Source: Paenibacillus antibioticophila (lineage in GTDB: Bacteria; Bacillota; Bacilli; Paenibacillales; Paenibacillaceae). From it: a DNA stretch of 64,000 nucleotides. The notes under the pieces were generated by a model. That model was not told the DNA's origin and searched no databases. It saw nothing but the letters and a program-made list of their open reading frames with translations. The DNA lies in the NCBI RefSeq assembly GCF_000455265.1, contig NZ_HG005139.1:2973554-3037553 (forward strand), in the 5' to 3' direction. Below are positions 57,735 to 64,000 of the stretch, piece by piece (the stretch's first letter is position 1; each line of letters opens with the position of its first letter). The translations under genes and the position numbers were made by a program.

Positions 57735-58456
57735 GATTTATCCTTGGCATTAATATACAGCCTTCCATTATGGTCAATAGTGCAAAAGAAGACGTCCTTA
57801 AACTCCAAATATCCCTTGGCCTGAATCTGGTTCTTCAGCCAAAACCTTGTCTTCCCGACCCGTTCCAGATTGTCATCTTCTACCTTTCCGTCCACAATCA
57901 GCGGCAGAGGGAGTGCTTCAAATTTAATCTTGGACACCAGCGACGAAATATCGCCTTCCCGTTTTTTTCCCGGGTTCGTTGAGCCCGAGCCTTGCTTGAC
58001 CTGCTCTTTAGTAAACACACTCAGTTGTCCGCTTGTCTCCAGCACCGCAAATTCTACATCCGAGACACTCGCTACATTCTGTGAACGAAGCTGCATTAGC
58101 AGGTCATCTATATTGTATCTTTGCTTTCTCATTTCATCTTGGTTGATCTCGCCGTTCTGCACGATTACGCTTGGCTTCCCGTCAAATAGCAGCCGAAGCC
58201 TCCGTGATTTCATAGAGATATAAGCAATTCCGATCTGGATCAGCAGCAGCATGAGGATCGGTAAAATACCGTCGTAAAGAGGACGTTCGATATCCTCCAG
58301 CGCAAATACGGCAATTTCGGCAATCATGATGGAGATGACGAGATCAAAGATAGATAACTCGCCAATCTCTCTTTTTCCCATAATTCTCATGACCGCAAAG
58401 ACCAAAACATACATCAATATTGTTCGAAACAGAACGACAGCTATATGTTCTACCAT
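57731..58456 (-). CDS. DUF421/YetF-like membrane protein (YrbG type)
   Basis: A 241-residue protein with three N-terminal membrane helices (LFRTILMYVLVFAVMRIMGKREIG) and a C-terminal soluble domain of the DUF421/YcaP type (LFDGKPSVIVQNGEINQDEMRKQRYNIDDLLMQLR). Start at 58456 after AAGGAGGGA. Matches yrbG of Bacillus next to spoVB. Function not established. Confidence 0.85.
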   Translation of the reverse strand: MVEHIAVVLFRTILMYVLVFAVMRIMGKREIGELSIFDLVISIMIAEIAVFALEDIERPLYDGILPILMLLLIQIGIAYISMKSRRLRLLFDGKPSVIVQNGEINQDEMRKQRYNIDDLLMQLRSQNVASVSDVEFAVLETSGQLSVFTKEQVKQGSGSTNPGKKREGDISSLVSKIKFEALPLPLIVDGKVEDDNLERVGKTRFWLKNQIQAKGYLEFKDVFFCTIDHNGRLYINAKDKS

Positions 58457-58643
58457 CGCAATCCCTCCTTGACGCATTGGCATCCGTACCCAAAAGCCAG
58501 AATGTAATGGATATTCTGACCTTGTCCATAGCGTTCCATGCGAAAAAAGAGCACAACAAAATATTCCTAATTCATAAGGAGCTTGTCATAACAGCCGGAA
58601 CTAACCCATAGATTGATATTAAAAAGCGATTGGAGGCCAAGCC

Positions 58644-59033
58644 ATGCATATCATTCGCCGCCTGTTTTCCTTGCGAATTACTCATCCGACCCTTTCCGGG
58701 CTGTGGTACGCTTTCTTCTGGATGATGATCGGTGCCCTGATTCTGTCGTTGCTGCTCCATGCAAGCCTCATGGAGGAAGAGCAACTTTCCTTGTACACTT
58801 ACATTGTTCACGGCATTGCGCTCCTGTTCGGGGGTCTTGTCTCGGGGAAGCGCTCCGGGAAAAAAGGGCTCTATCAGGGGGCAATCACCGGCCTTTTCTA
58901 CAGCATTCTTCTCCTGTTGATCAGCTTTCTAGCCCTCGACCATTCGATCGGACTTGCCAACCTTGTTCTTATCCTCCCGGCTATCCTGATTGCCTCTGCC
59001 GGGGGCGTATTCGGTGTGAATCTGCGGAAATAA
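58644..59033 (+). CDS. TIGR04086-type membrane protein (YrzE-like)
   Basis: A 129-residue protein with four hydrophobic segments, GLWYAFFWMMIGALILSLLL, YTYIVHGIALLFGGLVSGK, GAITGLFYSILLLLISFLAL and LVLILPAILIASAGGVFG. Position beside yrbG and yajC matches yrzE. Starts ATG 58644 after TTGGAGG. Confidence 0.8.
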   Translation: MHIIRRLFSLRITHPTLSGLWYAFFWMMIGALILSLLLHASLMEEEQLSLYTYIVHGIALLFGGLVSGKRSGKKGLYQGAITGLFYSILLLLISFLALDHSIGLANLVLILPAILIASAGGVFGVNLRK

Positions 59034-59040
59034 TACTGTA

Positions 59041-59088
59041 TAAAAAAGAGAGCTGCCCTTCCTGGATCAGGAAAGGTAGCTCTCTTCA
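59041..59088 (-). terminator. Terminator after yajC
   Basis: On the minus strand AAGAGAGCTACCTTTCCTG and CAGGAAGGGCAGCTCTCTT pair, followed by TTTTT. It ends the ruvB-queA-tgt-yajC direction of transcription, converging with the YrzE-like gene. Confidence 0.85.
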
Positions 59089-59100
59089 CTCAAGCTGATT

Positions 59101-59409
59101 CTAGCCCTCGGATTCCGTGTTGACCCGGTGGCTGATCGCGCTGCGGTCAAATGTCAGCTTGGTAGCATCGTTTACGAGCAGGACTACAGTATCATCGGCC
59201 AGCTCTAGAATCTTACCGTGCAAGCCGCCGATCGTTACGATCTTATCGCCCTTTTGAAGCGCATTGAGCATATTATTGCGGGTTTGCTGCTTCTTCTTCT
59301 GCGGACGAATCAACAGAAAGTAGAAAACAGCGAACATGATGATAAGCGGTACAAGGAACGAGATCAAAGAACCTGTACCTGTAGGTTGACCAGTTGTTAA
59401 TGGAAACAT
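59101..59409 (-). CDS. yajC: Preprotein translocase subunit YajC
   Basis: Single-pass accessory subunit of SecDF. About 102 residues: membrane helix LIIMFAVFYFLLIRPQKKKQQ and conserved KGDKIVTIGGLHGKI. Start ATG 59409 after AAAGGAGGAAAAGGG. 33 bp downstream of tgt. Confidence 0.95.
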   Translation of the reverse strand: MFPLTTGQPTGTGSLISFLVPLIIMFAVFYFLLIRPQKKKQQTRNNMLNALQKGDKIVTIGGLHGKILELADDTVVLLVNDATKLTFDRSAISHRVNTESEG

Positions 59410-59442
59410 CCCTTTTCCTCCTTTCACTGTATCAGCGTGTCA

Positions 59443-61684
<2,242 letters not shown>

Positions 61685-61698
61685 TCCAATTCACGCCT

Positions 61699-63786
61699 TC
61701 ATCTCTTGTCAATGGTTACATTTTGATAATAGTGTTGCAGAATTTGCCGGTAGTCATACCCTTGGTCCGCCATTCCCTTGGCTCCCCATTGGGACAATCC
61801 AAGTCCATGTCCATTTCCTTGACCAATGAATAAGAACTTCTGAGTCTGATTCAGAACTCGCGCTTCTTGGGATTCATTCATTACAACCAGATTGCCGCCG
61901 CTCCAATCTTGAAGTCCGGAGGCCGTTTGGATTTTCATGCCTGCACTTACAGCCGCAGATTGCGCGGCTCCGCCAGCACTCTGTACAGTATACCTTCCGG
62001 TCGGAGCGATATCAAACAAGGTGCTTGGAAGGCCGTTCAAAGCGGAACGGAGCGCGTCCGGATATTTCACATCAATAATCTGTCCGTTCGCCTTCACCTG
62101 GATCACACGGCCTGACGGGCCTCGCTGCGTAATCTCCAGGCTCTGGATGGGCCTGGATACTTCAGTCGTTGTCTTGCCCTTCAGGGCGGCCAGAAGCTCT
62201 TCTGAGCTGTAAGGACCGCGGATCCAGGCATAAGAGCTGGATTCACTAACCTTATCTAAAATTACCACCTGATCCCCAGGATTCAGCTTGGCGACTGGAT
62301 CTACATTAGACTGGATCATCGGAAGCTGCCGTACCATAACCGAGCTTGTTGTTACTGTGAGCTTGTTCAACCCGGCGGCCGTGGAGGTACCCGTCATTGC
62401 TGTGTTGTCTTCCCGCACATATCCGGTTTGTCCATTATTAAGCAGAACATAATACCAGTCATAGAGCGCAGACTCCGCCGACTGGTCGCCAGAGCTCGTA
62501 ACAGCCGCATATATTGGAGTCTGATTGCCCCAAATTTCTGTAGGATCCGCAGTAATACCGCCGCTATTCGAAGAGAAAAGACCTTCAATAACTTGTCCGT
62601 TTGCCATAAGCACTTCACCGGATGTGCTGTCCACCGCTGAAATCACGCTGGCAACCTCTTTCTCGGCTCCGTTATATACTTGGCTCAGTGTAGTATCTAC
62701 GAGGCCGGCAATCTTGAATTTATTCAGATTAGCATTATACAGCGCATAGCTTCTTGCAGCTACTGCTTGCGCCTTTAAGGACTCTTGCGGCCAAGAGGAT
62801 GGAACCTCGGCGGCAACGACGGAATATAGATATTGATCCATCGGAACTTGATTCACCAATGCCAAGACTCCGTTATAACGGCTCACCTCAAAGCTTCCTC
62901 TATAGCTTCGCCCATTGCGCTCGGATACCTGAATCAGCGAGTCATCACTATCCTGGATTGTTACGCGAGGATCTGAGCCTGCAACCTGAATATGCTTGAC
63001 TGGGCTTGGATTCTCCAAATTAAGCGTTACATCCTGGCGCAGCAACAGCACTGTGGAAGCCAGTCCTGACTCCACTTGCCAGGATACTTGAGGATAGGAC
63101 TGGGACAGCGTGGCTTGAATCGAAGAGACTTCAGCCTCATTGGTCGCTCCGCCTACCCAAACCGCATATTGTCCCGGTGAAGTCATCGCAACGGCAGCGT
63201 TGCTTCCGATAGACGACCGGACCGCTTCCGCCTCGCCCTCGGTCGCAAAGGCTCCCCCTGCCGCGTAGAAGCTTCCTTGTACTGCAGGAGACTGTCCCTT
63301 TAGATAGGAAGCAATACTCGTCGCAACACGAGCTGCTGCCGTCTGCGCTTCTGAGGCAGTAGCATAGGGTCCCGTATAAACCTCATACAGCTTGCCGGCC
63401 AAATTATTTTGTACAAAAGCTATTGGTTTGTCAGCAGTTCCTTGCAGTGCCTTGACTGCGGCAGCAGCCGTATTCCAGTCTGCACTTTCCAGTGCCTTAA
63501 CCTTATAACCATCCACACTGAATCTTACCGATTGTCCGGATTCAAATTGCAGCCAAGTACCAGCCGCCTCCGTTCCAACACGCCATTGCGAGCCCGCTTG
63601 CAGCGTTACCGCAGGAGCCGTCGATCTATAAGTGCTGCCAAGATCCAGGTACATCGCCACGCGCACCTCATCTTGCAAAGCCGAATCTGCGAAAGCAGGC
63701 ACTTGAATCGAACCGGCAATCAGCAGACCGGCAATGATTCCTTTACCCCATAAAAGCCAATTTTTTGCATACGATTTCTTGGTCAC
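61699..63786 (-). CDS. SpoIID/LytB-domain protein with N-terminal SPOR-like repeats
   Basis: A 695-residue exported protein. Signal segment to about residue 33 (LIAGSIQVPAFA), then two SPOR-like repeats (about 100-245: YEVYTGPYATASEAQTAAAR and FYAAGGAFATEGEAEAV), and the SpoIID/LytB catalytic-type domain with VVAAEVPSSWPQESLKAQAVAARSYALY near 340. Longer than classic SpoIID (about 340 residues). Probably acts on peptidoglycan during sporulation or growth. GTG 63786 follows AAGGAGG by 8 bp. Confidence 0.85.
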   Translation of the reverse strand: MTKKSYAKNWLLWGKGIIAGLLIAGSIQVPAFADSALQDEVRVAMYLDLGSTYRSTAPAVTLQAGSQWRVGTEAAGTWLQFESGQSVRFSVDGYKVKALESADWNTAAAAVKALQGTADKPIAFVQNNLAGKLYEVYTGPYATASEAQTAAARVATSIASYLKGQSPAVQGSFYAAGGAFATEGEAEAVRSSIGSNAAVAMTSPGQYAVWVGGATNEAEVSSIQATLSQSYPQVSWQVESGLASTVLLLRQDVTLNLENPSPVKHIQVAGSDPRVTIQDSDDSLIQVSERNGRSYRGSFEVSRYNGVLALVNQVPMDQYLYSVVAAEVPSSWPQESLKAQAVAARSYALYNANLNKFKIAGLVDTTLSQVYNGAEKEVASVISAVDSTSGEVLMANGQVIEGLFSSNSGGITADPTEIWGNQTPIYAAVTSSGDQSAESALYDWYYVLLNNGQTGYVREDNTAMTGTSTAAGLNKLTVTTSSVMVRQLPMIQSNVDPVAKLNPGDQVVILDKVSESSSYAWIRGPYSSEELLAALKGKTTTEVSRPIQSLEITQRGPSGRVIQVKANGQIIDVKYPDALRSALNGLPSTLFDIAPTGRYTVQSAGGAAQSAAVSAGMKIQTASGLQDWSGGNLVVMNESQEARVLNQTQKFLFIGQGNGHGLGLSQWGAKGMADQGYDYRQILQHYYQNVTIDKR

Positions 63787-63823
63787 TAGTTGACCTCCTT
63801 CTTGTTGGTTTCATAATGCCGGA

Positions 63824-64000
63824 TTAATTCTTCTCAGGCATTGGCAGCCCAAGATGCGTATAGGCAGCCGGAGTTACAACACGCCCTCGCGGTGTCCGCT
63901 GTAAAAATCCGATTTGCAGCAAATAGGGCTCATATACATCCTCGATCGTTTGACTCTCCTCACCTATCGTTGCAGCGATCGTGTCAACCCCGACAGGGCC
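63824..64000 (-). CDS. ruvB: Holliday junction DNA helicase RuvB (C-terminal part)
   Basis: The window end cuts this gene. The 58 residues [20 protein letters not shown]...LPMPEKN before TAA (63824-63826) match the winged-helix C-terminus of RuvB, including [23 protein letters not shown]. In the same operon as the SpoIID-type, queA and tgt genes. Confidence 0.93.
   Translation of the reverse strand, partial: GPVGVDTIAATIGEESQTIEDVYEPYLLQIGFLQRTPRGRVVTPAAYTHLGLPMPEKN

Overview
The window reads as a chromosomal segment of a spore-forming member of the Paenibacillaceae, most likely Paenibacillus. This rests on gene content (spoVB, SpoIID/LytB, comN, cymR, T-box control of aminoacyl-tRNA synthetases), on strong AGGAGG-type ribosome binding sites with frequent GTG and TTG starts, and on order. 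The backbone follows the Bacillus alaS-to-ruvB neighbourhood: alaS, AI-2E-family membrane protein, zinc-ribbon protein, PRC-barrel protein, cysteine desulfurase, cymR, mnmA, rarA, tcdA, aspS, hisS, dtd, relA, apt, recJ, secF, secD, comN, spoVB, yrbG-like, yrzE-like, yajC, tgt, queA, ruvB. Most of it is on the minus strand, and the core is translation, tRNA modification, protein export and DNA repair.

Accessory blocks interrupt this backbone. (1) 4.5-9.9 kb: mannitol PTS operon mtlA-mtlR-mtlF-mtlD. (2) 12.3-15.3 kb: P-type cation ATPase preceded by a structured, terminator-ended RNA. (3) 17.1-17.5 kb: 51-bp tandem hairpin array in the mnmA 3' region. (4) 19.0-22.5 kb: tiny ORF/hairpin unit, CD3324-like HTH gene with an overlapping upstream ORF, HNH endonuclease gene, HelD-like helicase. 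(5) 23.6-32.7 kb: maltodextrin cluster (LacI regulator, binding protein, two permeases, GH13 and GH31 enzymes) with a palindromic operator between -35 and -10. (6) 36.4-44.8 kb: stress-like protein, frameshifted DJ-1/PfpI gene, class B sortase, 1523-residue cell-wall adhesin ending in TPKTG, and a divergent HTH protein of unknown family. (7) 47.9-49.3 kb: uracil permease inserted between relA and apt.

Regulation visible in the sequence includes two T-box leaders with good sigma-A promoters (alaS, hisS-aspS), a CcpA-type site before mtlA, the maltodextrin operators, and many intrinsic terminators, two of which begin inside the 3' end of the coding sequence.

The most unusual items are the 51-bp array whose hairpin arms covary between copies, a four-copy family of intergenic palindromes, the self-contained sortase B/TPKTG adhesin/HTH module, and two frameshifted genes (relA and a PfpI gene) broken in the same phase, which may be real or assembly errors.
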